Assembly: GCA_016716085.1 (NCBI GenBank) | Contig: JADJWY010000005.1 | Location: 310,001 to 374,000, forward strand | Direction of reading: 5' to 3' | Source: Hahellaceae bacterium | GTDB taxonomy: Bacteria; Pseudomonadota; Gammaproteobacteria; Pseudomonadales; Oleiphilaceae | Length of the DNA: 64,000 nt | In this document: positions 9,480 through 17,107 of the stretch, in pieces | How positions within the stretch are numbered: the first letter of the stretch is position 1 | Layout: each line of letters starts with the position of its first letter | Program-made: the position numbers and the translations under genes | Notes under the pieces: model-generated | Told to the model about the DNA's origin: nothing | Seen by the model: the letters and a program-made list of their open reading frames with translations, nothing else | Databases searched by the model: none

Positions 9480-9511
9480 TTTTGCATTTTTATGCGCGTA
9501 AAAGTGCAAAA
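9480..9511. promoter_or_regulatory. Palindromic operator candidate 2 upstream of the DUF4143 ATPase
   Basis: A 32-bp imperfect palindrome, arms TTTTGCA and TGCAAAA around TTTTATGCGCGTAAAA, centred on GCGC at 9494-9497. Its centre is 32 bp from that of the preceding palindrome, three helical turns, so two dimers would bind the same face of the DNA. Confidence 0.55.
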
Positions 9512-9587
9512 TCGTTCTGGTCGAGTATAACGTAGCCCTCTCAGCAGCTCTCTTTATTCTTTGCGGATACCAGCTTGTCGGACGAGT

Positions 9588-9617
9588 AAAAAACTATTCG
9601 ATGTTTTGGATCTGCTC
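9588..9617. repeat. att-like direct repeat: copy of the yicC 3' end (distal)
   Basis: Thirty bases identical to 15417-15446, which cover the last codons and stop of yicC. The flanks GGACGAGT and GGACGGGT are also nearly alike. A second copy of a gene 3' end 5.8 kb away is the signature of site-specific integration by a tyrosine recombinase. The yicC 3' end is a known attachment site of mobilizable genomic islands in Vibrio and enterics. No integrase gene remains between the copies. Confidence 0.75.
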
Positions 9618-9687
9618 ATTGAGCAGCGGGTTAGACCCTAACAAAATCAATGGTTTATCGAAAAGAAACCGTTCAAAAATGCCTGTT

Positions 9688-9708
9688 TGCCCACCAAACT
9701 GCCCACCA
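9688..9708. repeat. Short direct repeat inside the att-like boundary (possible arm sites)
   Basis: TGCCCACCA occurs twice with a 12-bp period, about 70 bp inside the distal att-like repeat. Such short direct repeats near an attachment core are often arm-type integrase or excisionase sites; that role is inferred only from position. The rest of 9618-9843 shows no gene. Confidence 0.3.
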
Positions 9709-9843
9709 CTTGCCTATGGCTTTTACGAAATCTTAGTGGTTAGCAATGGAAAAACAGTGCCGTTTTTATGCTGCTGTTAGAGCTAAAACATAGCAGTTTT
9801 GAAGGGCTTTATCGAGTGATTTTTCAACACCTCATCCGTTGTC

Positions 9844-9859
9844 GGATACAATAGTATCC
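9844..9859. promoter_or_regulatory. HipB operator O1
   Basis: GGATA-N6-TATCC inverted repeat (GGATA 9844-9848, TATCC 9855-9859), built from the same pentamers as HipB operators. It is the first of two copies upstream of hipBA, centred 41 bp from the second. It sits where the -35 region of the hipBA promoter would be. Confidence 0.75.
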
Positions 9860-9878
9860 AATTTCTGTTTTATTTCGC

Positions 9879-9900
9879 TATAATGGATATAACTGTATCC
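9879..9900. promoter_or_regulatory. hipBA -10 box (TATAAT) with overlapping HipB operator O2
   Basis: A perfect TATAAT at 9879-9884 is followed at once by GGATA-N6-TATCC (9885-9900). HipB bound here would block the start point, giving autorepression. It also shows that the ATG at 9883 cannot be the hipB start, since transcription should begin about 9890. Confidence 0.75.
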
Positions 9901-9915
9901 ACTCGGTCTTTGCGG

Positions 9916-10206
9916 ATGAATTTTACCTTACTTGATGATACCGATGTAAGCCAAGCCTATGCGGCTTATTTACGTGAGTTACGGAAGCAGGCAAAGCTGT
10001 CACGAGCGGCGCTTGCTGAGCGAAGCTGTGTACCTGCGGCCACCATTAAAAAGTTTGAGCTGACCGGGCAAATTTCATTTCGCCAATTGCTGTTGCTATG
10101 GCAGACCCTTGATTCGCTAGAGAGGCTCTATCAACTCACACAACCTAGCAAAGAACGGGTCACTATGCCCTCTAGTATTGATGAGGTGCTAAAAGATGAG
10201 TTTTAA
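9916..10206 (+). CDS. hipB: HipB-like antitoxin / repressor
   Basis: Small DNA-binding antitoxin of 96 aa with a Cro/CI-type helix-turn-helix (LRKQAKLSRAALAERSCVPAATIKKFELTG). It is expected to neutralise HipA and repress the operon through the two GGATA-N6-TATCC operators just upstream. The start at 9916 (MNFTLLDDTD) is chosen because the upstream in-frame ATG at 9883 lies inside the -10 box. The 3' end overlaps hipA by 11 bp, indicating translational coupling. Lower G+C than the core genes fits an acquired module. Confidence 0.85.
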   Translation: MNFTLLDDTDVSQAYAAYLRELRKQAKLSRAALAERSCVPAATIKKFELTGQISFRQLLLLWQTLDSLERLYQLTQPSKERVTMPSSIDEVLKDEF

Positions 10207-11545
10207 ACCCATTCAAAAACTCGCCGTGACTCGCACCTTAAGTTCAGGTGAGCAGGTTGCAGTAGGGGTCTTGGCGCAGAATCGGCAAGGTGTTTTTTTC
10301 CAGTATGCAGACAGCTATTTGCAGCAGTTTGGCAACTTATCACCTTTTACCTTGCATGCGAACGCGCAAGTTCAAGTCGCTCCTAAAGCGCCGCACCAAG
10401 GTGTACATGGCGTATTTGGAGATTGTTTACCCGATGGCTGGGGCATGCTGTTACAAGATCGTATTTTCCGGCAACAGGGCATCCTGCCTAATCAATTAAC
10501 GGCGATGGATAGGTTAGCCTTTGTCGGTGATAAAGGCATGGGAGCATTGTCTTTTTCTCCGGTGTCTGAGTTTTCAGCCACCACGCACGCGGATATTGAT
10601 TTAGCGACGTTAGGCTTAGAAGCACAAACGCTGTTCGATTCTTCGATGTCAGATTATATGGATGATAATCACGATGAGTTAGATGGGCATACGCAACAGG
10701 TGTTGGCCGCATTAGTCGCCGGAGGTAGTTCGGGCGGGGCCAGACCTAAGGCACAAATTTATATGCCTGCTGGGGAAACTCAGCATTGTCGAACCTTCGC
10801 TCAGCTTGGAGATGAGGCTTGGCTGGTGAAGTTTACCTCTAAAAATCTCGCACTCGGCCATGAAGAAGGTTTGTGCGAGGCGGTTTATTTACAAATGGCA
10901 GAACTTGCTAAGTGTCAACCGCCGCAATGGCAACTCATTGAAGCACCACCTACAAGCGGTGCGTCTGCTTGGTTGGCGCTTAAGCGTTTTGATTATGTCA
11001 CTGAACAGGCCGACTTAGGCAGAAAGCGCAGTGCAGGTCGATTGCATATGCACAGCGCTTGCGGGCTACTGGATGCAGACTTTCGAACGCCAAGTTTAGA
11101 TTACATTGATTTGATTAAAGCCAGCCGTCAGTTGTGTAAATCGCCAGCTGCTGGACAACTGCAATTTCGCCGCGCCATTTTTAACCTGCTGTCGTCTAAT
11201 CAAGACGACCACAGTAAAAACTGGGCGTTCTTGCAAGCGGATGACGGTCAATGGGATCCTGCCCCTTTTTACGATGTTACCTACAGCCCACATCCATTCA
11301 ACGAACACGCCACTGCGTTCGGAGGTTATGGTAAAGCGCCACCGCTTAAGGTGATGCAAAAACTTGCTACCAGTGCTGGCTTTGCGAATTGGCATGATGC
11401 AAGGCAAGTCATTGAAGAAGTCGCAGAAGCCATCAGCCAATTTACGTATCTGGCACAGCAGCAAGGGATCAGTAAAACAACCGTGTCTGCGATTGCTAAG
11501 ACATTGGATCAGCGCAAACAAGAAAATGCAGCGCTTTTTCAATGA
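10196..11545 (+). CDS. hipA: HipA-family serine/threonine kinase toxin
   Basis: HipA toxin of 449 aa. The best-studied relative phosphorylates glutamyl-tRNA synthetase and induces dormancy; the target here is unknown. An N-terminal couple-HipA domain (GVHGVFGDCLPDGWGMLLQD) is followed by the Gly-rich ATP loop GGSSGGARPKAQ near residue 180. The kinase core has catalytic NQDDHSKN near residue 334 and the metal-binding PFYDVTYS near 355. All key residues look intact, so the toxin is probably active. It overlaps hipB and precedes the gene at 11594 by 48 bp. Confidence 0.9.
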   Translation: MSFKPIQKLAVTRTLSSGEQVAVGVLAQNRQGVFFQYADSYLQQFGNLSPFTLHANAQVQVAPKAPHQGVHGVFGDCLPDGWGMLLQDRIFRQQGILPNQLTAMDRLAFVGDKGMGALSFSPVSEFSATTHADIDLATLGLEAQTLFDSSMSDYMDDNHDELDGHTQQVLAALVAGGSSGGARPKAQIYMPAGETQHCRTFAQLGDEAWLVKFTSKNLALGHEEGLCEAVYLQMAELAKCQPPQWQLIEAPPTSGASAWLALKRFDYVTEQADLGRKRSAGRLHMHSACGLLDADFRTPSLDYIDLIKASRQLCKSPAAGQLQFRRAIFNLLSSNQDDHSKNWAFLQADDGQWDPAPFYDVTYSPHPFNEHATAFGGYGKAPPLKVMQKLATSAGFANWHDARQVIEEVAEAISQFTYLAQQQGISKTTVSAIAKTLDQRKQENAALFQ

Positions 11546-11593
11546 AAGTAAAACAAACTTTTCAATTCACAATAAATACATAACAAGGTCATC

Positions 11594-12715
11594 GTGAGCG
11601 AATATCAATACTATAAATTTGAGCGTCTGGATGGGTATTTAGATGCTAAAGCACGTCAAGCACTCAGAGCCATTTCAAGCCGTGCCGAGATCAGCGCTAC
11701 GTCCTTTCAGGTGTATTACACCTACAGTGACCTAAAGGCGGAGCCTTCTGAGCTGATATTAAAATACTTTGATATTGGTTTTTACTATGCCGATTGGGGC
11801 TCAATCGTTGCCTACATCAAGCTACCAGCAGGAACACTCCCTGAAGCTTTACTTGGCTTTTCAAGTGATGGGCTTCATGTTCACGAAAACGATGAGTGGC
11901 AGTTACTGATTTTTTCCCTTGAGGAGTATGACGAATATTTTGACGATGAGCATGCCGACCAATTTTTCCAGCATTTAGCTGGGTTACGCAGCGGGTTAAT
12001 GCAAGGGGATTGGCGCCTTGTGTACTTCATGTGGCTCAAAGCGTTTGATTTTAATGATGACGTTGAGCGAGTGCCGTTAATTCAATTCGATTTTGAGCAC
12101 CTCAGTGAAGAGGAACAGGCGTTTGCAGCGCTGTATGATATTCCCTTAGGATTGGTTAAGGCACTCGCCATGGTGCTGAACGCACAACCCAGCCATCAAG
12201 CCAAACAAGCCCAGGTTCAGTTTGATACGTGGCTAAACAATCTCACGGAAGTTGAGAAAGACACGCTACTACGCGCGCTGTTTGAGCAAGGCCAGCTAAC
12301 TCGCCACCAAGCCTTAGCGCTGACGCGAAAAGAACCTGTCAACACAGACGAGAACTATCAATACTGGTTAACCCCCGAGGTGATTTCTCCTTTTATTGAG
12401 CAAGCGCAAAGCCAATTACAGCAAGAGCAAGCCGCAGCACTCGCAAAGAAAATGGCTATTGAAAAAGCAGAAAAAGAAAAAGCGTTGACGGATATCTACA
12501 ATCGGCGTGAGCACTACTGGCAGCAAGCACAAGAGCAAGCGGATCGAACTTGCGCCAGTGGTTACGATGCGGCATCACGCTATTTGCATCAGCTGTTTGA
12601 GGCCTATCAGTTCAAAGCGGATGAAGCAGTGTTTGAACAACGTTTTAAGCGCTTTGTTGTGGCGAACAATAGCCGGAAAGCGCTGTTAAATCGTCTCAAA
12701 AGTCTACTTTTATAG
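11594..12715 (+). CDS. Conserved hypothetical protein downstream of hipBA
   Basis: Protein of 373 aa with a GTG start behind an AAGG site. The opening (SEYQYYKFERLDGYLDAKARQAL, then SSRAEISATSFQVYYTYSDLKAEP) matches a widespread uncharacterised family I remember by its SEYQYYEF N-terminus, usually longer. The middle is acidic, with an EEYDEYFDDEHADQFF stretch. The C-terminal third is a charged, probably coiled-coil helix rich in A, E, K and Q. No catalytic motif is visible and I assign no function. It shares strand and base composition with hipBA and lies inside the att-bounded element. Confidence 0.65.
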   Translation: MSEYQYYKFERLDGYLDAKARQALRAISSRAEISATSFQVYYTYSDLKAEPSELILKYFDIGFYYADWGSIVAYIKLPAGTLPEALLGFSSDGLHVHENDEWQLLIFSLEEYDEYFDDEHADQFFQHLAGLRSGLMQGDWRLVYFMWLKAFDFNDDVERVPLIQFDFEHLSEEEQAFAALYDIPLGLVKALAMVLNAQPSHQAKQAQVQFDTWLNNLTEVEKDTLLRALFEQGQLTRHQALALTRKEPVNTDENYQYWLTPEVISPFIEQAQSQLQQEQAAALAKKMAIEKAEKEKALTDIYNRREHYWQQAQEQADRTCASGYDAASRYLHQLFEAYQFKADEAVFEQRFKRFVVANNSRKALLNRLKSLLL

Positions 12716-12724
12716 GGCGTTCCG

Positions 12725-12825
12725 TTACGCTCCTTTGCGCAGCACAAACATGTGGTACCCAAACTCGCCTATGTAGCGTTCGTAAATCGCAATTTCTCGC
12801 TCGATATCTGCGATGGCGTTTGAAT
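12725..12825 (-). pseudogene. 3' remnant of a gene cut by the IS66 element
   Basis: The minus strand here stays open and reads ...NAIADIEREIAIYERYIG followed by EFGYHMFVLRKGA and a stop at 12725. It resembles the C-terminus of a SAM-dependent methyltransferase-like protein, but that is a guess from memory. The reading frame runs straight into the left end of the IS66 element, and no matching 5' part is found on the other side of the IS, where only about 16 bp precede the yicC repeat. The rest of the gene has been lost. Confidence 0.55.
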
Positions 12826-12905
12826 TGTGACCTTACGGCAACCTAGCGCAACTTCCTGAACCGATTCTGTTTGAATGAACTCTCTGCCACAGGAGGTCAA
12901 TTGCC

Positions 12906-13322
12906 ATGTCGTCAACGTCACCCGCTTCTTCAGCGGATTTGCACCCGCTCGCCCGTGATTTCAATGTATGGCGCAAACAGCGCCTCGCCCGGCGTTCGCC
13001 AGTACCTGCCGACCTGCGTCAGCGTGCGGTAGACTTACTGCCTCACTATCCGCAAATTCGTCTGAGCAAGGCACTGGGTGTGACGCCCAAGATGCTCAAA
13101 CAGTGGCGTGATGATCGCGTCGGCGTTGAAGACAGCCGCTGCGAATCCCCATTTATCGCGGTAACCCTGACAGCTGAATCCGTCGTTTCGGAAACGTTGC
13201 CCGTCGATCTCACCCTGACGCTTCAGGAGCCGAACCGGGTCCGTATCCAGGGTCAACTGACCTTACGCCAACTGACAGCGCTGATGCAGGGACTGGGAGT
13301 CTCCGGGGAAGGGTTGTCATGA
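12906..13322 (+). CDS. tnpA: IS66 family accessory protein TnpA
   Basis: First frame of the IS66 element, 138 aa, with an AGGAGGT ribosome site seven bases ahead. A helix-turn-helix-like segment (ADLRQRAVDLLPHYPQIRLSKALGVTPKMLKQW) lies in the N-terminal half. The C-terminal half is a beta-rich stretch with RIQGQLTLRQLTALMQGLG, typical of IS66 orf1. It is needed with TnpB for IS66 transposition although it is not the catalytic protein. Its stop overlaps the tnpB start by 4 bp (ATGA). Confidence 0.88.
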   Translation: MSSTSPASSADLHPLARDFNVWRKQRLARRSPVPADLRQRAVDLLPHYPQIRLSKALGVTPKMLKQWRDDRVGVEDSRCESPFIAVTLTAESVVSETLPVDLTLTLQEPNRVRIQGQLTLRQLTALMQGLGVSGEGLS

Positions 13323-13663
13323 TCCAGCTCATGGCTCACAGTCATGTATTGCTGGCCCGTCACCCGGCGGACTTTCGCCGGGGTATCGACGGTTTTCAGG
13401 CCCTGTGCCGGGATCAGTTAAAGCAGAACCCCAGGCAGGATACCTGGTTCGTGTTCCTGAACCGTAACCGTACCCAGATCCGTTTGCTGCGTTACGACGG
13501 CAATGGTTTCTGGTTGATGACCAAACGCCTGTCCAGCGGTCGATTCAGTCCGGTCGCGGGTCCGTTGGAGGAACCGGCCGGGGTATTGAGCGCACGCCAG
13601 TTGAGTCTGCTGCTCAAGGGGTTAGCGTTATCCGATGATGCTCACTTTAAAAAGCTGGCTTAA
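13319..13663 (+). CDS. tnpB: IS66 family accessory protein TnpB (IS66 orf2)
   Basis: Second frame of the IS66 element, 114 aa, the usual length. The family signatures are RHPADFRRGIDGFQALCRDQL, TWFVFLNRNRTQIRLLRYDGNGFWL and TKRLSSGRF. It is translationally coupled to tnpA through an ATGA overlap. This protein is unrelated to the RNA-guided TnpB nuclease encoded at 47091-48539; only the name is shared. Confidence 0.92.
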   Translation: MIQLMAHSHVLLARHPADFRRGIDGFQALCRDQLKQNPRQDTWFVFLNRNRTQIRLLRYDGNGFWLMTKRLSSGRFSPVAGPLEEPAGVLSARQLSLLLKGLALSDDAHFKKLA

Positions 13664-13730
13664 GCCAATGAATCATTTGCCATTTAAGCCATTTCCGGTA
13701 AGCTCTGCGCCACACGGTGAAGGAGCGCTT

Positions 13731-15374
13731 GTGAGTACCACGATTCTGGACATGGATGACGCTGAACTGGATGCGTTGAAGGCGCGGATTGTTGATGCGC
13801 AGGAACACGACCTGGCGCTGAGCAAGGCCGACATGGCCCTGCTGTGCGATGCCCTGGAGACTCTGGCCTTCCTGCAGGAGCGGCTGACCGACAAAGACAT
13901 CACCCTGCACAAGATGCGCAAGCTGCTGGGCCTGGTCAAATCCTCTGAGAAGCTGCGGGATCTGACGGTCTCACCCAAGACGGCAGAGTCCTCGCGATCC
14001 CGACCGGACAAACCGCATTCCGGTGCCTCCCGCCACAAAGCCCCGGCGCAAACACCGGCGGTGATTCATCATCCACTCGATGGTCTGAAAAAAGGGGATG
14101 ACTGCCCGGCCTGCGGGATCGGCAAGGTCTACAAATATGAACCCGCCCGCCTGCTGCGGATTACCGGGAATGCGCCATTGACGCCTGAATTGCACCTGTC
14201 AGAGCGCTTGCGCTGCAATGCCTGCGGGGCCTTTTTCACGGCGGCGTTGTCTGCTGACGTCCTGGCCGATGGCGAAGCTGACCAGAAATACGGCTACAGC
14301 GCCCGCTCGGTCATCACCCTGAACAAGTACTTTGGCGGCACCGGAGGCGGCCCCACCCCTTTCTATCGCCAGGAGAGCCTGCAGAATCTGCTGGGCGTGC
14401 CGGTCACCGCATCGACGGCATTCGACCAGTGCGAACAGGTCGCCAACGCCGTGCTCCCGGTGTTCCGTCACTTGCAGCAACGCGCTGCCGATGCCCGGCA
14501 TTATCATCTGGATGACACCTCGCACCGGATTCTGGATCAGGCACCGATTCAGAAAAAGAAACGCAACAGCCAGCGGGAGCAGTTGCGCACCGGGGTTTAC
14601 AGCTCCGGGTTGATCGCGGAATTGGTCTCGGGCGAAACCATTATCCTGTTCCAGACCAACATCGGCCATGCCGGGGAATTCATCGATGAGATCTTGCAGC
14701 CGCGTGCGCCGGGCTTGCCGCCGCCGTTGATCATGAGCGATGCGCTGCCGCACAACAAACCCACGGTGAGGACCTGTATCCATGCGCTGTGCAACGCGCA
14801 TGGGCGACGTCAGTACGTGGATGTGCACGACCACTTTACCGACAAGGTGGAATGGGTGCTGGAACGCTACGGTCAGATCTGGCGCTTCGACCGGGAGAGT
14901 CAGGAGCATGATCACACCCCGGCGGAACGGCTGGCCTGGCACCGGCAACACTCGTTACCGGTGATGGAGGGGATCCGTCAGTGGGGCGCGGCACAACTGG
15001 TGGGAGGCGAAGACAGCCCTGTCGAGGGCAACAGCGGATTGGGCAAGGCGATAGCCTATTTCGACAAGCACTTCGACGGCCTGACGCGGTTCTGCACACA
15101 GGAAGGTGCGCGAATCGACAACAACATCATGGAGCGTCACCTGAAGCTGGTCGTACGTAACCGGAAAAACGCCAACTTCTACAAAACCGCTACCGGTGCT
15201 GCCATCGGGGATGTATTGACGTCGATCATTGCCACGGCTGCTCAGGCACAGATCAATCTCTTTGAGTACCTCAATGCCGTCCAACGGCATCGTGCCAGAG
15301 TGGCGGGAGATCCCGCTAAATGGTTGCCCTGGAATTATGCGATTCAATTGCAAGAGCAGAAAAGCGAAGGGTAG
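13731..15374 (+). CDS. tnpC: IS66 family transposase TnpC
   Basis: Catalytic DDE transposase of the element, 547 aa from the GTG at 13731. That start is preferred because AAGGAG lies at 13720-13725 and tnpB ends at 13663; an in-frame ATG at 13635 would overlap tnpB. An N-terminal leucine-rich helix precedes a zinc-binding region with two CxxC pairs (CPACGIGKVY, then RCNACGAFF). The catalytic core includes HYHLDDTSHRIL, the LIMSDALPHN strand and the C-terminal RIDNNIMERHLK block with the catalytic Glu. No disruption is seen. Confidence 0.92.
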   Translation: MSTTILDMDDAELDALKARIVDAQEHDLALSKADMALLCDALETLAFLQERLTDKDITLHKMRKLLGLVKSSEKLRDLTVSPKTAESSRSRPDKPHSGASRHKAPAQTPAVIHHPLDGLKKGDDCPACGIGKVYKYEPARLLRITGNAPLTPELHLSERLRCNACGAFFTAALSADVLADGEADQKYGYSARSVITLNKYFGGTGGGPTPFYRQESLQNLLGVPVTASTAFDQCEQVANAVLPVFRHLQQRAADARHYHLDDTSHRILDQAPIQKKKRNSQREQLRTGVYSSGLIAELVSGETIILFQTNIGHAGEFIDEILQPRAPGLPPPLIMSDALPHNKPTVRTCIHALCNAHGRRQYVDVHDHFTDKVEWVLERYGQIWRFDRESQEHDHTPAERLAWHRQHSLPVMEGIRQWGAAQLVGGEDSPVEGNSGLGKAIAYFDKHFDGLTRFCTQEGARIDNNIMERHLKLVVRNRKNANFYKTATGAAIGDVLTSIIATAAQAQINLFEYLNAVQRHRARVAGDPAKWLPWNYAIQLQEQKSEG

Positions 15375-15416
15375 TCACGCTCGCGTGCCGTAAGCTCACA
15401 CCGATTTGGACGGGTA

Positions 15417-15446
15417 AAAAAACTATTCGATGTTTTGGATCTGCTC
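15417..15446. repeat. att-like direct repeat at the yicC 3' end (proximal)
   Basis: Thirty bases identical to 9588-9617, covering the last eight codons and stop of yicC. The yicC frame is intact, as expected when an integrating element carries the 3' end of its target gene and restores it. The IS66 right end lies only 16 bp away, where an integrase gene would usually begin. Confidence 0.75.
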
Positions 15447-16289
15447 CCGCATCTGCTCAATGATGACTTTAAGGTCAACCGCAAGCTGCGACGTTTCGGT
15501 GACCAGTGACTTAGAGCCCAGCGTATTCGCTTCGCGGTTGAGCTCCTGCATCAGAAAATCCAGGCGTCTTCCGACAGGCTCTTTACGATCGAGCACATCC
15601 AGCACTTCTTTTGAGTGCGTTTCCAGTCGGTCGAGCTCTTCGGCGACGTCCGCCTTTTGAGCGAGCACGACGAGTTCCTGTTCAATCCGACCATCATCAA
15701 GATCCAGGTCCAGGTCTTCAAAACGGGCGCGCAAGGCCTCATTTTGCCGCTCAATGATGTGAGGAAGACGATCCCTCACCCGATCGACGATGCCTTGAAT
15801 CGCAATCAGCCTCTCCTCCAGCATGGGGCGAATCCGGGCGCCTTCTTTGTCCCGCGTTTCCACCAGATCCGTCAGCGCCTCGTCAAATACGGCTAAGACT
15901 TCCTCTTTGATTGGCTCCAGATCAAGCTCTTCGACCTCCAGCACACCCGGCCATTTGAGAATATCCAAGGCATTGATGTGTGCAGGGTTATCGAGCATGC
16001 GGTTAATCTGGTGCAGCACATTATTCAGGGTCTCAGCCACCTCCATGTTCACTTTCATGCCGGGGCCACTCTGGGCCTCCAGTTGAACACGCAGATGACA
16101 CTCAAGTTTGCCGCGTGAAAGATGAGCATGCAGGCAGTTGCGCAGCTCCGGCTCTACATCACGAAAGTTATCCGGTAATTTGAACAAAGGCTCCAGATAG
16201 CGATGGTTGACCGACCGAAGCTCCCAGGTCACGGTTCCCCACTCGTTACGGGATTCTTTGCGGGCATACGCGGTCATACTTTTTAGCAT
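15423..16289 (-). CDS. yicC: YicC family endoribonuclease/RNA-associated protein
   Basis: YicC-family protein, 288 aa, full length. E. coli YicC has been linked to small-RNA turnover (RyhB decay) and YicC/YloC proteins to endoribonuclease activity. The opening MLKSMTAYARKES and the C-terminal EPVGRRLDFLMQELNREANTLGSKS block are hallmark stretches. In relatives it sits directly upstream of gmk; here its 3' end is the edge of an integrated element, and the last codons are duplicated at 9588-9617. The divergent gene rph begins 84 bp away, keeping the ancestral order on that side. Confidence 0.94.
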   Translation of the reverse strand: MLKSMTAYARKESRNEWGTVTWELRSVNHRYLEPLFKLPDNFRDVEPELRNCLHAHLSRGKLECHLRVQLEAQSGPGMKVNMEVAETLNNVLHQINRMLDNPAHINALDILKWPGVLEVEELDLEPIKEEVLAVFDEALTDLVETRDKEGARIRPMLEERLIAIQGIVDRVRDRLPHIIERQNEALRARFEDLDLDLDDGRIEQELVVLAQKADVAEELDRLETHSKEVLDVLDRKEPVGRRLDFLMQELNREANTLGSKSLVTETSQLAVDLKVIIEQMREQIQNIE

Positions 16290-16372
16290 TGCGATTCCTC
16301 GGTTAGTCTGCGCACATCATTGAACAGAGTCATGTTACACTTGCCGCCCACACAACTCTAGGAGAAGGCAGC

Positions 16373-17089
16373 ATGAGACCGAGTGGTCGCGCACCCGAAC
16401 AGACTCGCACCATCACGATTGAGCGAAATTTCACCAAACATGCAGAAGGCTCCGTTCTGATTACCTTTGGTGACACCAAAGTCATCTGTACCGCCTCAGT
16501 CGAATCTGGCGTTCCCCGCTTTCTCAAAGGGGAAGATCAGGGCTGGCTGACAGCTGAATACGGCATGCTGCCGCGCGCTACCGGAACCCGTAATCAGCGC
16601 GAGGCTTCCAAGGGCAAGCAAGGCGGACGAACGGTCGAGATTCAGCGTCTGATTGGACGTTCTCTGCGTGCAGCGGTCGATTTGAAGTTAATGCCTGACA
16701 CCTCGGTCACGATTGACTGTGACGTTATCCAGGCTGATGGCGGCACTCGCACAGCCGCAATCACGGGTGCCTTTGTTGCCTTGGCAGATGCCTTGCAAAA
16801 ACGGGTGGCAGACGGAAAGCTGAAGAGGTCGCCCATCGTACGTCAGGTTGCCGCGATTTCTGTCGGCATTTTTAACGGCGTGCCGGTTCTGGATCTTGAT
16901 TATCTGGAAGACTCTGCAGCGGATACCGACATGAATGTCATCATGACCAGCGACGGAGGATTTGTAGAGATACAAGGCACGGCGGAAGGTCAGCCCTTCA
17001 CACATGCACAGTTTGACGCGATGCTGGCACTTGCCACGCAAGGCGGTAAGCATCTGTTTGCTTTACAACAAGAGGCATTGGCGGGCTGA
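16373..17089 (+). CDS. rph: Ribonuclease PH
   Basis: Phosphorolytic 3'-5' exoribonuclease that trims tRNA 3' ends; 238 aa, full length. MRPSGRAPEQTRTITIERNF, the GDTKVICTASVE strand, LTAEYGMLPRAT and GRTVEIQRLIGRSLRA carry the RNA-binding arginines and the phosphate site. The C-terminal DSAADTDMNVIMTSDGGFVEIQGTAEG contains the metal-binding aspartates, so the frame is not truncated as it is in some E. coli K-12 strains. It is divergent from yicC and convergent with crc, matching Pseudomonas order. Confidence 0.96.
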   Translation: MRPSGRAPEQTRTITIERNFTKHAEGSVLITFGDTKVICTASVESGVPRFLKGEDQGWLTAEYGMLPRATGTRNQREASKGKQGGRTVEIQRLIGRSLRAAVDLKLMPDTSVTIDCDVIQADGGTRTAAITGAFVALADALQKRVADGKLKRSPIVRQVAAISVGIFNGVPVLDLDYLEDSAADTDMNVIMTSDGGFVEIQGTAEGQPFTHAQFDAMLALATQGGKHLFALQQEALAG

Positions 17090-17099
17090 TTGGCCCGCC
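17080..17099. terminator. GC-rich hairpin between rph and crc
   Basis: GGCGGGC-TGATTG-GCCCGCC, a perfect 7-bp stem whose loop contains the rph stop codon. It lies between convergent rph and crc, but no T-run follows on either strand, so intrinsic termination is doubtful; it may instead protect the 3' end of the rph transcript. Confidence 0.4.
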
Positions 17100-17107
17100 C
17101 CAAGTGC

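Larger units (their letters stand above)
12826..15400 (+). mobile_element. IS66-family insertion sequence (tnpA-tnpB-tnpC)
   Basis: Complete three-gene IS66 element. Terminal inverted repeats can be aligned: TGTGACCTTACGGCA at the left end and TGTGAGCTTACGGCA read inward from the right end at 15400, followed by further partial identity (AGCG). Flanking 8-mers (GTTTGAAT and CCGATTTG) do not match, so no target duplication is visible, as expected if one side was deleted after insertion. Higher G+C than the hipBA region shows a separate origin. All three frames are open, so it may be active. Confidence 0.85.

Noticed and set aside
9883..9915. hipB translation start at ATG 9883
   Set aside because: It lies within the TATAAT box and operator O2, upstream of any plausible transcript start.
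13673..15353. Several long minus-strand frames under the IS66 transposase
   Set aside because: They are antisense shadows of a G+C-rich coding region; the plus-strand TnpC has clear family motifs.
17080..17099. Strong intrinsic terminator after rph
   Set aside because: The stem is perfect but no T-run follows on either strand; kept only as a low-confidence hairpin.
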